Source: Clarkia xantiana subsp. parviflora (lineage: Eukaryota; Streptophyta; Magnoliopsida; Myrtales; Onagraceae). From it: DNA of 64,000 nt. The notes under the pieces are model-generated. The model did no database searches and was not told the origin of the DNA. It saw nothing but the letters and a program-made list of their open reading frames with translations. The first letter of the stretch is position 1; every line of letters begins with the position of its first letter. This document shows, in pieces, positions 31,873 through 42,283 of the stretch. The DNA lies in assembly GCA_036873135.1 (NCBI GenBank), contig JAPTYO010000008.1, forward strand, positions 40,896,819 through 40,960,818, written 5' to 3'. Both the position numbers and the translations under genes were made by a program.

Positions 31873-33384
31873 TGTTGAATATCTTTCCAAATCGGGTTCA
31901 TATTTTCGTTTCGGACCTCGCAAACACGCTAGAACCACAAACGGATCTTACCGCAGTCACCCCGGGTCAAAACGGTCCAGATGCGCGTCGCACCCGGTCC
32001 GGGGACTTCCGGATTTCCCCAGCAATCCGGACCATGTCAGATGGCGACACGGTTCGGATTACTGACTAGTACTGCGCGTTTAACCCTATTTTTACTAAGT
32101 ATGATAAGTTAGTGCGCATATAACCAACCTCGATGTCGGTAAGCGTTTTCCTATAAACCGACATCAAACAGGGCATAGTTCTCAGGTTTCCTATAAATAG
32201 GGGCCTAGACCTCCCATTTTAGAAGGTTAACTCGAAACTCTGGAGAATTGGCTATTTGTGCTCTAACCTCTCTCTATACTTTCTCTCTCTAAAATCCTGA
32301 CTTTAGCATCGGAGAGGGCACAACCAGCACCACCCCCCCTCTCCATGCTGGTTACTGCCCGCTCTGCAGGACCTGGCGTATAGAAGATTGAGACAGAGAT
32401 TGTTAGTTATCTGTCCAATTCGGGTTCGTATTTACATTTCGGGCCTCGCAAAATACTCCAAAACCCGTAAAAGAACTCTTCCGCGAACACCCAAGTCTAA
32501 AACGGTCCGGAATACGCGCAGTACCCGGACCGGAGGACTTCCGGATTTCCCTAAGGCGATCCGGAGGCCCGGATTGCTAAACAATCCGGGTAGGTCCGGA
32601 TTACCGATGTTCTTCGTACGTTCATCCCGATTATTTTTCCAAGTGCGAGAAGTCGGTGGATGCATAGTCCACCTTGGTGACGGTATACGTCTTCCTTCGA
32701 TCATACCGACATCAAGCCGATTGAAACTGGGCATGATCCTTAGATTCCCTATAAATAGGGGCCTAGGTCTCCCATTCTGGACAACTCCCTCATTTTGGAC
32801 TTTGGATACTCTGACTTCTCTCTAAAAGGCTTTCTCTCTCTAGAAATTCTGACTTGAGCGTCAGAAAGGGCCCAACCAGCATTCCCCCCCTCTCCCACGC
32901 TGGTTACTACCCCTCGTGCAGGATCCGAAGTTCGAGAGTTCGAGGTCGAGAACTTGAAGATTAGTTCGAGGATTTTGTTTCAAGGATCGCGGCGTACCCG
33001 TCTTTGTACACACATCTCGAGCCCGTTCGTGAAAAAGAAGCCCGAAGCTACCCAAGTGGAAGCAGACTTAACAGAGATCAAAGTTAGTTTGGGGATCGAG
33101 GTAGAAGCCAAAGTCAGTTTGTGGATCGAGGATCGAGGTCCCTGAAAAGCAGTTCGAGATATCCCAAGTGGAAATGATCTCAACAAAGTCCATTCCAACC
33201 AATGTGGTACATGTTCGGCCGAACCATGCTAATTAAGGGGGAGGCCCAATTTTAGGCCTCCCATGTCAATTAGGGATTGGGTCTGGCCCAATTTACCTAA
33301 TTTGACAATTACCTAATTAACTTAGGTAATTTCCTTAACATTAACGGGCTACCAATTACGGCGCCACGTCACCAAATGCTAACA
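31873..33384 (+). repeat. 3' LTR of element F, interrupted by a solo LTR
   Basis: Part one is 31873-32400 (TGTTGAATATC..., TATA box at 32191-32199, leader motif at 32310-32345). It resumes after the solo LTR at about 33079. The end at GCTAACA (33384) is inferred because element G coding similarity begins right after it. An alternative end is CTTAACA near 33340. Confidence 0.6.
32401..33073 (+). mobile_element. Solo LTR (673 bp) nested in the F LTR
   Basis: It starts TGTTAG and ends TTAACA, and GAGAT flanks both sides (32396-32400 and 33074-33078). It has its own TATA box (32749-32758) and a leader motif near 32855-32925. It is related to, but clearly distinct from, the host LTR, sharing words such as CAATTCGGGTTCGTATTTA with the 24332 LTR. 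No internal region is present, so it arose by LTR-LTR recombination. Confidence 0.85.
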
Positions 33385-33853
33385 CAAGGTCGGTGGGAGA
33401 AATCCAATAATAACGGAAAATCTTGACCAAATCTTCACAGTAATGAAATCGCAAGCCGCTGCGCACCTGGGCGGTATATAACGCCACTCGCCCATCTAGA
33501 GGCATAGTGACCGTGCCTACTATAAGGCTTGAGGAATGAAAAGGATATGAAGCTTTTTCTGAAGAATAGAGATCGACCATCCTGACGTGACGATGAAACT
33601 CTCATTCCGTCAAAATGTTGCCCGAAAAAGACCTCCGCGAATATTCGACCTCTGGCCCTAAACTCACCTCAGAATATGATACGGGCTCTAACTCTGAAGA
33701 GGACTCTGACTCTAAAATGGATTGTGATTCTGAATCTGACTCCAACTCTGAATCTAAGTTCGGAAAATGATCGGTAACAGCTATATGAGAAAAATACTTA
33801 TGCATTCTGGTCCTCCCTGCGAGAACTGAAGGAAGACTTATTGAAGGAGGCAC
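33385..33853 (-). pseudogene. 5' fragment of the aORF of element G
   Basis: It reads from MPPSISLPSV (33853) through a Ser/Glu-rich stretch, then an in-frame TGA near 33602, and then VDLYSSEKASYPF...RSGLRFHYCEDLVKIFRYYWISPTDL, the first half of the PF04195-like domain. The match stops abruptly at the F junction, in the middle of the domain. Confidence 0.72.
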
Positions 33854-34057
33854 CAGTAAAACTCCCCTTCAAGAAAATCGAAACTTTGTGATTCCCGCCA
33901 GATAAAATCCTGAAACGCCATAAGAAAAGTTGTCAACTCTCATACATGCATCAATGACATTCTATTACGCCCCGCCACGGGAGCAATTTCTTGATACCTA
34001 GTAAATTTCAACAAGGGAATCAACTCACTATGCTGGAAGATGTTACTCACCCTTTGA
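33854..34057. other. Leader side of the G aORF
   Basis: Nothing beyond non-coding sequence upstream of the aORF fragment is seen. Confidence 0.4.
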
Positions 34058-34640
34058 TGCGTGAAAATTTATACAGTTAGCCAAATTTTTGATGATAACT
34101 TGGAGGGTGCTACATACTCCCTGCTGCATGAGAAATCTCATACTTAGCCAAATTTTTGGTAATCATTCTGAAGATATTATACCTCTACTGCGTGAGGGGT
34201 CCATACTTAGCCAAATTTTTGGTAATCATTCTGAAGATGTTATACCTTCTACTGCTTGAGGGGTCCCATACTTGTAAATTTTTTGGTGATCATTCTGAAG
34301 ATGTTATAACTCTACTGCGTGAGGGGTCCCATTTGTAGCCAGATTTCAATGATGATCTTGGAGATGTTATACATGTACTGCGTGAGCGGTCCTATACTTA
34401 GCCAAATTTCGATGATGATGTTGGAGATGTTACACCTCTACTGCGTGAGGGGTCTTATATTTAGCCAAATTACAATGATGATTTTGAGGATGTTGCACCT
34501 TTTCTATGCTAGAAGTTCTATACTTAACCAAATTCGGATGATGATCTTAAAGTGTTACTTACCTGTTGCATGAGGGATTCAATACTTAGTCAAATTTCAG
34601 TGATGGTCATGAAGCTACTGACTCACTACGGGGGGAAATT
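34058..34640. repeat. About 63-bp tandem repeat in element G
   Basis: About nine imperfect copies of a unit containing CATACTTAGCCAAATTT, GATGATCTTGGAGATGTTAT and CTACTGCGTGAGGGGTC. Later copies are more diverged and the array fades into shorter CATACTTA/CTCACTACG repeats to about 34860. Unlike the other families, this array lies upstream of the aORF start. Confidence 0.88.
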
Positions 34641-36101
34641 CCATACTTACTGCGCACTCACTACGCGGGGCGAATTCCATGCTCACTACGTATCTGCTAC
34701 GGGGGAATATCCCCATACTTAGTCATTTTTTGGCAAAGGAACCAACCCCCGCGCCTAAAATGAGATGTATCCTTTACGGAAGTGATATTATACTTAGCCA
34801 ATTTCAAAGGGAACCTACACCCGACATTTGCTACAGTAACATTTCTACACTTACCCAATTTTGTGATTAGAAGTTACATATGAGAAAATGAATGGTTCGA
34901 CAACCGATTTAAAAGGAGTTACCACCCTTTTTACTCAAAAAGACTTAGTCTTTTTCCCGATAAAATTTCTCTCTATCAACACCTAAGGTAATCATTTACC
35001 CTACACTCAAAGTTTAATTTTTTTTTATATAACCATGCTTTGAAAGTTTCGATCACATGAAAATGAAAAATGATGAACCAATGCGAAAACATGGAAAAAG
35101 ATAGAACCTTTGAAAAATCGAGGTCGACGCCCACTAAACCAAGCCAAACCCGGTCTGATAAAACCAGTTTAGTCCGGTTGGAATAATTTCCACCGGAATT
35201 CCCTCACGCCACCGGATTAGATTCCTCTGCTCTCTCGCCGTGACCGGGGCCCCTGATGGCCATAAAATCCGTCGCAGACCACCCCCCTTTGCCACAAAGG
35301 CCAAGGAGAACCCCTTGTTGGCCGGATCGTCTCGCCCGCTGGCCAGAACTCCACTCCCGATCCCGCTCCTGGCCGCGCTGCTCCCAGCTACTCAGCCGGG
35401 TCGGATTCCGGCTCGGATTCCGGCTCGGTTCGGTCTGATCGAGACCACTACGTGAACCCCTCCATGACTGATTGCTTGATTGTCAAGAAAAATGGTGAAG
35501 TATTATACTTGCTCTTCAAGAAATGGTTTTTCTTGGTCTCCAAGAAAGAATTTTTTGGTGGAAAGATGACAATCTAAAATGGTGGCTATCTAAGGGATGT
35601 AACACTCTCTTTCTTTTATAATAGGTGATTAGGGTATTTTTCCATCACCCCATATCATCTACCATTTGATTAAAAATATGAGATCAATTGGCTCTAATTA
35701 AAAGTGATTTATATTGCATCAGTAGTTAACTATAATGATTTTATACTTAGTAAAATGTTTCACAAGTTTTCACATCCATGTACATCCCACACATCATAAC
35801 TTACAACTATGACATACTCATGAACTTATGATATTCGAATATGTAAGCATGACACGTACGCAGTTGGATACATACAAGCATGACACATGCATTTTTGATA
35901 TCACTTGCTTAATCATGATAAATATTTTTGACATACCCACATTTGCTTATATGTCAATGGCTATGCTAATATCTACATCTTCTTGCTTCCGAGTATACGG
36001 AGAAAACAACATTGTGCTACTTACAGCACCCGACATCAGTATTACTGTCAAGGTAATACAAATAGTGAATTTATTTTGGTGTATCTCTTATCTAAAAAAT
36101 A
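34641..36101. other. Non-coding region of element G
   Basis: A GC-rich patch at 35150-35460 resembles the aORF leaders of D and H in place and composition. The minus strand has CTATTATAAAAGAAAG near 35608-35623 as a possible TATA box for it. The rest is AT-rich with no gene. Confidence 0.45.
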
Positions 36102-36143
36102 GAGTCAAGTAAGGGATAAACCATTACTTGACTCATGGGCAAA
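36102..36143 (+). other. Stem-loop and polypurine tract of element G
   Basis: GAGTCAAG (36102-36109) pairs exactly with CTTGACTC (36127-36134), then ATGGGCAAA and the LTR TG. The purine tract is weaker than in the other elements. Confidence 0.72.
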
Positions 36144-36807
36144 TGATGGATATACACCCAATCGAGGCTCACCAAGTCTCTATACTTAGCCAATTTTAGG
36201 CTATATACGTGATTACAAATCAAAACTTTGACCTGCGCATATTTTCGGATAGCAAAACGTCTCAACTAGCCGACTGGGACATCCCGATCGGATTAGTCCG
36301 TTTGGAACCTCCAAACCGAACTAGTCCGATTCGAAGCTCTTAACCGGGCTAGTCCGGTTGGGATATCTCCGTATCGGACTTAGTCCGATACGAGACCCTT
36401 CCTTGGCCCGGACGACCCCGCATCCGGGCCGTACCTTTCGAGGTCCCGACATAGCTATTTGGGCACCTCGTCGCTCTCCCAACACTTCTACTTTTTATCT
36501 ATTCCTCGGATCCTCTAGATGATAAGGTAAACTTAAACCTGTCGTTACTTGCTAATTAAGTGTGATTATGAGGGCAATATTGTCTTTTACCATCTTAATC
36601 CTCTTGAACTCTATAAATAGGACTCATGGTTGCTCATTTGATGGTATCTTGATTTCTCATAACTTCTAGCTCTCCCTTCTCTCTACTTTCTCTCTCGAAA
36701 AGTTGTATACTTACTTAAGCATCAGAGAGGGTTCGCAGGCTCTATGAAATTCGGGATTCGATGTCAACGGTCAAATGTTTGAAGACTTCGACTATCAAAC
36801 CCCAACA
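36144..36807 (+). repeat. 3' LTR of element G
   Basis: It begins TGATGGATATACACCC and is set to end at CCCCAACA. TATA box CTATAAATA is at 36611-36619; leader motif AAGCATCAGAGAGGGTTCGCAGG is at 36716-36738. A repeated word family ACTAGTCCG(A/G)TT occupies 36290-36390. The right end is by eye. Confidence 0.7.
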
Positions 36808-36915
36808 AATTGTGACATACATATACCAATGATTTCCAGAGTTATTGCAACATTTTGGTTGTCGCAATAATTCTTTAATTCTTGTAGTATCTTTGAAGAT
36901 AATCATGCTCGATGG
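36808..36915. other. Short host spacer
   Basis: AT-rich unique sequence between the G LTR and the MITE duplication; no gene is seen. Confidence 0.4.
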
Positions 36916-36924
36916 TAACCTTAA

Positions 36925-37460
36925 GGGTTAAGAACCTATAAACAATATGAAGTTTGTCCAATGTTGAAATTTGGGGTTTGAAGTTTCAAATGTTAAAATG
37001 GAGTGCCTGAAGTTTCAATTTTGTTGAAATTTGGTTTTATGTCCAAATTTGTTGTCAAGTTCGACAAAATGACGCGAAATGACAAAATTGCCCCTTATGC
37101 TATTTTTTTTCATTTTAGTAACTTATTTGATGAAATATAAAACGACGAAAATACCCCTGATTAAAAATTATTGGGGAAAAGTGTAGAGAATTTGATATTT
37201 AGGACACAAGGGTAGTTTAGACATTTCCTTACAACACGTGATGGACACACTTATAAGGAGGGCCATTTGTTGATTTAATTTTTTAACCGTATCACGTGAC
37301 AAGCACATGACAAACTTCTGTCATATTTAACCGAGAATTTGGACGGAGACACCAAATTTAAACAAAATTGAAACCTATGACACCCCATTTTAACATTTGA
37401 AATATCAAACTAAAAATTTCAGTATGAGCAAAATTCAAACTGTTCATCGGTTCTTAACCC
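36925..37460. mobile_element. Mutator-like MITE (536 bp) with 9-bp TSD
   Basis: The ends are GGGTTAAGAACC and its complement, part of imperfect inverted repeats of about 110 bases. TAACCTTAA is present on both sides (36916-36924 and 37461-37469). Long inverted repeats with a 9-bp duplication are typical of Mutator-like elements. It has no coding capacity, so it needed a transposase from elsewhere. Confidence 0.88.
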
Positions 37461-37469
37461 TAACCTTAA

Positions 37470-37991
37470 AAAACATGTTTAGGTGAGATGAGAAAATTGC
37501 CTTAAGAATATCGTACTCCTAGCTTAAGAAAATGTCGTCGGTTGTAATATTTAGTCTTGATTTTTTGTTAATTCATATTCATATATTCCAAAACCACTGC
37601 ATATTTTTCCAACAATTAAAAGAGAGATTTTTATTATTCATCCATGCTGTCTAAGTATATATATATATCAATAGAGAAAAACATATAAATAAATAACCAT
37701 TACATGGACATACATGTCCACTATAATTAACAATAACAATATATAAAAGATCTAGGAAATTCAATTTTTTTTTGCAGCACAATATGTATATATATTTATT
37801 CATCTAAATAGGCAATAATTAACAGCTCTTGTATTACATGGCCAAAAAAAAACAGCTCTTATATATTATATAAGTATAAGAACGTAGATCATCACAGTAG
37901 AAGCTAAACTGAAATTCCATATATACTATCCATAAATGAGGAGCTAACGTTTAATCTTCCATAGTTGATGTCTCTTCAGCTAATCTCAACA
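37470..37991. other. Host 3' flank of the His/Gly-rich gene
   Basis: AT-rich sequence with a short TA microsatellite near 37658-37668. It likely holds the 3' untranslated region and terminator of the minus-strand host gene ending at 37992. No other gene is seen. Confidence 0.5.
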
Positions 37992-38047
37992 CTAATGGTG
38001 AGCGCCTCCATGATGACCATGCATATGCCCATGGATATGGTATTCCC
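37992..38047 (-). pseudogene. 3' end of histidine/glycine-rich host gene (split)
   Basis: The minus strand here is in phase with the fragment at 61914-62204 once elements B and H and one copy of each TSD are left out. It continues the His/Gly-rich composition (HIHGHMHGHHGGAHH) to a TAG at 37994-37992. Element B begins at 38048. Confidence 0.7.
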
Positions 38048-38193
38048 TGTTGGATCACGATGGAACTCCGGTATGATCTTGACGGCGATCCGAGCTCCTT
38101 TGCTCCACGTAATCCTGCAAGAGGGGATAGACCGGGCGGTGACCCAGAATCCCTCTCCGATGCTTAAATGAGTATCTCGTATGAACTGGCAAG

Positions 38194-38907
38194 TGTTGGA
38201 TCACGGTGGAACTCCGGTACAGTCTTTGACGGCGATCCTAGCTCCTTCGCTCCACGCAACCCTGCAAGAGGGGATAGACCGGGCGGTGACCCAGAATCCC
38301 TCTCCGATGCTTAAATGAGTATTTCGTACGGACTGGCAAGCAGTAATCTCCAGTAATGTATTTCAACGTAAGTCATCTGAGGTGACCTCTTGCCCTTTTA
38401 TAGGCGAAGAGATACCTCAGTTACCTGATGAATCGTTGGGGGTGGTTAACCCGTATCCCGCGTATCTCGGGTGTGATTCCACCTATCTAGTCCATGATCT
38501 CACTTATCTCGGCCACGCCCCGCGTATCTCGGCCACACTCAGTGTATCTTAACCACGTCCCGCGTATATCGGTCACGCCCCGCGTATCTCGGCCTTATCC
38601 TCTGATAACGAGTCCCGACTCCCGTCGGGGACTCCAGAGTTATCTCGTTGTGTCACCGCTCGGGGCCCCACGTCATCGTGACAGGGCCTATTGTTCGCAG
38701 GGATTCGTCATCGGGGCCTACTCAGAGGCATATTGTCGGGAGCGTTCAGCTCGCTTGTCGGGTCCGACTCTGTCGGGACTTCTCATCCTCGGGCTCCCTT
38801 CATCGGGATCCTTTGTCTGGGCCATCTTGGCCTTCGTTTAGGGCCCACCGGGCCTATTTGCCGTTTCCTAACCGTTAAGGGGCTAACGAATGTAGTCGAA
38901 CCCATCA
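38194..38907 (-). repeat. 3' LTR of element C (714 bp)
   Basis: TGTTGGATCACGG to AACCCATCA on the plus strand, followed by a polypurine tract (CTTGGGGGCAAA on the minus strand). Confidence 0.95.
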
Positions 38908-38932
38908 TTTGCCCCCAAGACATGAGGGACTT

Positions 38933-40408
38933 TTAGTTCCTCGTGTCTTTCAACTCCCGACCTCCCGACAATGGTTGGTGTCGTGACCATTTGCGCGGTG
39001 AAATCGGCAGTAGCGATCCGTGCGGGATCCTAAGAATTCCCCATCCTTCTTTGGGGGGGTACCTGGAGATACCTTGCCGTTCCATGACCGTTAGTACCTC
39101 CGCCATGGAGCAGTTGAGAGGAATGTCGAGATCCTCCCGCTTGTCCTTCCTTAAAGAACGTCTATCATCCCTCCGACCAGAGCGTCCTCGATCCCGGCTG
39201 CTCTCGGGTTTACCCTTTGACTTACGATCGTCGAAAGGTTTAACCGACTGCTTCCCTTTATTCGACTTCGGGGGCTCCAGCTCACCAGCGGCTATCTTCG
39301 ACTCCTGGACATCGATTTGCCGTTTCACCCTTTTCTGTAGTGCCTCCATATTCCACACGGCTTTCTCAGCCACGCTATGCATTAGGTCGGAACCATAGGG
39401 GGCTGTTAGGTTCCGGATGAATGTACGGATGGTTTCACCCTCCGAGATCTCCTCATCAATCTCCGCCACACTGGCAGTGTATCGCCGGTAATAGTGTGCC
39501 AGCGATTCGTCGGGCCTCTGTACCACCTGGGTCAAGGACCTCACACTCTTCAACAAACGTCTACGGCCCTGGTACTGCTGAATGAACCGGTCGTGCATAT
39601 CTGCCCAGCAAGTGATGCAACCTGGGGGCAGACTAAAGAACCAGGTTAGGGCTCTTTCCCCAAGTGTGTTCGGGAACAGCGTACACACTATATCTTCATT
39701 CGGGGCTCTTCCCAGACACGCCATGAGGTGCTTCTGGACATGACGAACCGGATCTCCTTCGCCATCGTATTCCTTTATCGTGGGGATACCCAGCCCTGGC
39801 GGGGCTAAGGTGTCTATAAGTCGAGGAACGAAGGGATGAGTAGATCGATCCCTCAGCTCTGACACCAGCGGCTTCTGCTCTCCCATACAGATGTTCACGA
39901 TATTTACCACCTGATCGGGGGTGATGGGACCATTCAGGGGAATGGTCCTGTGCTGTACTGGTCCTGGCCCATCAACCACGAATCTCTCTGGCTGAATGGA
40001 CGCCCTACTCCTGTCCTGGCCTCGAGGCGGAGCCTCCTGTACGTTACGAACCTCTGCTGGTGGGGGCGCTTCTTCTAACGGGGGCATCTCCTCCTAGCTC
40101 CTCGCGGCCTCTCTCTGATCTAAGAGAGTCTCCACGGCTGCCAAAAACATGGGCATGGCTTCAGCCACGGCTCTTGTCAGGTCCGTAGCTGGGGGAGCCT
40201 CCTGCTCTCTATTGCCCTGGTGCTGAGCGGCAATCTCTTCGGGACCTTCATTATGCCCCCCTGTCTGGGAGAGCTCAGCAGCGGGATGGTTCTGGTTTTC
40301 CTCCTGTTCAGGTAGTGAATCTAGAGTTGTTGCAGCGGGGTGACAAGAACCACCAGATTGTCCTTGCCTTCTTTGCTTGCCAGCCGCCATTGAACGAGTA
40401 GAAGGCAT
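38933..40408 (-). pseudogene. Truncated gag of element C
   Basis: ATG at 40408 (MPSTRSMAAG). It follows A gag closely through the capsid domain (FPNTLGERALTWFFSLPPG). A TAG near 40094 interrupts after EAARS, and an extra G in a G run near 39050 shifts frame. The deletion breakpoint is at the last Cys of the knuckle near 38968. It keeps IDEEISE near 39455, which A lacks. Any Gag made would end before the protease. Confidence 0.9.
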
Positions 40409-40423
40409 ATCAGCTTTTTGTTT

Positions 40424-40444
40424 GATTCCCACAGACGGCGCCAA
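40424..40444 (-). other. Primer-binding site of element C
   Basis: The minus strand reads TTGGCGCCGTCTGTGGGAA next to the LTR, the unmutated family form. Confidence 0.8.
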
Positions 40445-41159
40445 TGTTGGATCACGGTGGAACTCCGGTACAGTCTTTGACGGCGATCCTAGCTCCTTCG
40501 CTCCACGCAACCCTGCAAGAGGGGATAGACCGGGCGGTGACCCAGAATCCCTCTCCGATGCTTAAATGAGTATTTCGTACGGACTGGCAAGCAGTAATCT
40601 CCAGTAATGTATTTCAACGTAAGTCATATGAGGTGACCTCTTGCCCTTTTATAGGCGAAGAGATACCTCAGTTACCTGATGAACCGTTGGGGGTGGTTAA
40701 CCCGTATCTCGCGTATCTCGGGTGTGATTCCGCCTATCTAGGCCATGATCTCACTTATCTCGGCCACGCCCCGCGTATCTCGGCCATGCTCAGTGTATCT
40801 TAACCACGTCCCGCGTATCTCGGCCACGACCCGCGTATCTCGGCCTTATCCTCTGATAACGAGTCCCGACTCCCGTCGGGGACTCCAGAGTTATCTTGTT
40901 GTGTCACCGCTCGGGGCCCCACGTCATTGTGACAGGGCCTATTGTTCTCAGGGATTCGTCATCGGGGCCTACTCAGAGGCATATTGTCGGGAGCGTTCAG
41001 CTCGCTTGTCGGGTCCGAATCTGTCGGGACTTCTCGTCCTCGGGCTCCCTTCATCGGGATCATTTGTCTGGGCCATCTTGGCCTTCGTTTAGGGCCCACC
41101 GGGCCTATTTGCCGTTTCCTCACCGTTAAGGGGCCTAACGGCTGTAGTCGAACCCATCA
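40445..41159 (-). repeat. 5' LTR of element C (715 bp)
   Basis: Near-identical partner of 38194-38907. TATA box near 40648-40657. GCGTATCTCGG-type repeats lie at about 40705-40850. Confidence 0.95.
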
Positions 41160-41734
41160 GCAAGCAGCAAACTCAAAGTGTATATCTCAAAACGTAATAT
41201 GATCTGAGGTAACCTCTGCCCTTTTATAGGCGGAGAGATACCTCAGTTACCTGGTGAACCGTTGGGGTGGTTAGCCCATATTCCGCGTATTGTGGGCACG
41301 ATTCCGCCTATCCAGGCCATGATCTCGCTTATCTCGGTCATTCCCCGCGTATCTCGACCACGCTCCGCCTATCTCAGCTACGCTCCGCGTATCTCGGCCA
41401 CGCCCCGCGTATCTCGGCCTTAACCTCTGATAGCAAGTCCCGATTAATATCGGGGACTCCAGAGTTATCTCATTGTGTCACCGCTCGGGGCCCCTCGTCG
41501 TCGTGACAGGGCCAATCGTTCTCAAGGATTCGTCATCGGGGCCTACTTAAAGGCATCTCATCGGGAGCGTCCAGCTCGCCTATCGGGACCGACTCTGTCG
41601 GGACCTTTCATCATCGGGACTCCCTCTGTAGGGACCCTTCACCTTGGTCTTCTTGACCTCCTTTTAGGGCCCAGTGGGCCTGCTCACCGTTTCCTCGTCG
41701 TTAAAGGGCCTAACGGCCATAGCGAAACCCATCA

Positions 41735-42283
41735 ATTGCCCCCAAGACATGAGGGACTTACAGTTCGTCGTCTCTTTCAACACCCGACCTCCCGACATCG
41801 GAGTCGGGGACATTTCCCTTGATACAAATCTTCTCGTTCACGTTTCCTCGATGCCTTGAGGATAACCACCAAATCCGAGAAAACTCCTCGGTTCCCCTGC
41901 CATTAAATGCAGCAGATAACGAAGCGACGTCTTTGGCACCCGTGCCTGATTTTTCGCGCCTGTTTTTTTCTGAAAAAGTGCTTTTCAGGCCGTTTCATCA
42001 TTACGCCCGTTGTCATTCTGCACGTTTCATCTCAACGGCTCAGATCAAAACGCTTCGACTTCGACGATTCAAATTAGAACGTCCTTTCGACTGTCCTCTT
42101 CGCCTATAAAACCCTAACCCTGGGCACAGTTTCCCTTTTACCGTTTCCGAAATTTCAAAAGCTCTCTGCAACTTCTGAGAACTCAAGCTCTGCGATTTCG
42201 AAGACTCAAGTGTTTCTCCGGCCTCCTGTACTCCGAACAACCTTCCGGCAACCTTCAGATCATCCTTCCTACCCCAAGTCATC
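41735..42283 (+). promoter_or_regulatory. Polypurine tract, TATA box and leader of the B aORF
   Basis: Next to the LTR the minus strand reads TGTCTTGGGGGCAAT, the polypurine tract. The plus strand has CTATAAAA at 42104-42111, 173 bases before the aORF ATG, in the same context as in A. The rest is leader. Confidence 0.65.

Larger units (their letters stand above)
24332..33384 (+). mobile_element. Element F: deleted, non-autonomous Tat-like element
   Basis: The order on the plus strand is LTR, truncated protease, second gag-like module, non-coding repeats, antisense aORF, leader, stem plus polypurine tract, and 3' LTR (31873). The primer site and most of gag are lost between about 24922 and 25030. 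The 3' LTR is split by a solo LTR. It appears to lie inside element G, whose aORF is cut at 33385. Confidence 0.72.
33385..36807 (+). mobile_element. Element G: 3' remnant of a Tat-like element
   Basis: It contains the start of an antisense aORF, a 63-base tandem array, a GC-rich leader region, a stem with polypurine tract, and an LTR at 36144-36807. The left side is cut where element F begins. It appears to be the outer, oldest element of this nest. Confidence 0.7.
38194..41159 (-). mobile_element. Element C: internal-deletion derivative of the A family
   Basis: A 2,966-base element with two LTRs and only gag between, inserted in the LTR of B with TSD GCAAG (38189-38193 and 41160-41164). 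The internal deletion joins the sequence next to the polypurine tract to the gag zinc knuckle at TCCCGAC, present at both corresponding places in A. The LTRs differ at about 20 of 714 positions by eye, so it is a fairly recent insertion. It lacks protease, RT, integrase and aORF. Confidence 0.94.
38048..41734 (-). repeat. 3' LTR of element B, split by element C
   Basis: The LTR occupies 38048-38193 and 41160-41734 and matches 50749-51464 when C and one GCAAG are left out. TATA box CTTTTATAGG is at 41220-41229, with GCGTATCTCGG repeats at about 41285-41425 next to it. Confidence 0.95.

Noticed and set aside
33341..33384. Possible minus-strand primer site TGGCGCCGT near 33360, implying a minus-strand element
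   Set aside because: Only nine bases match, no LTR of matching orientation lies to its right, and coding similarity to the G aORF begins at 33385.
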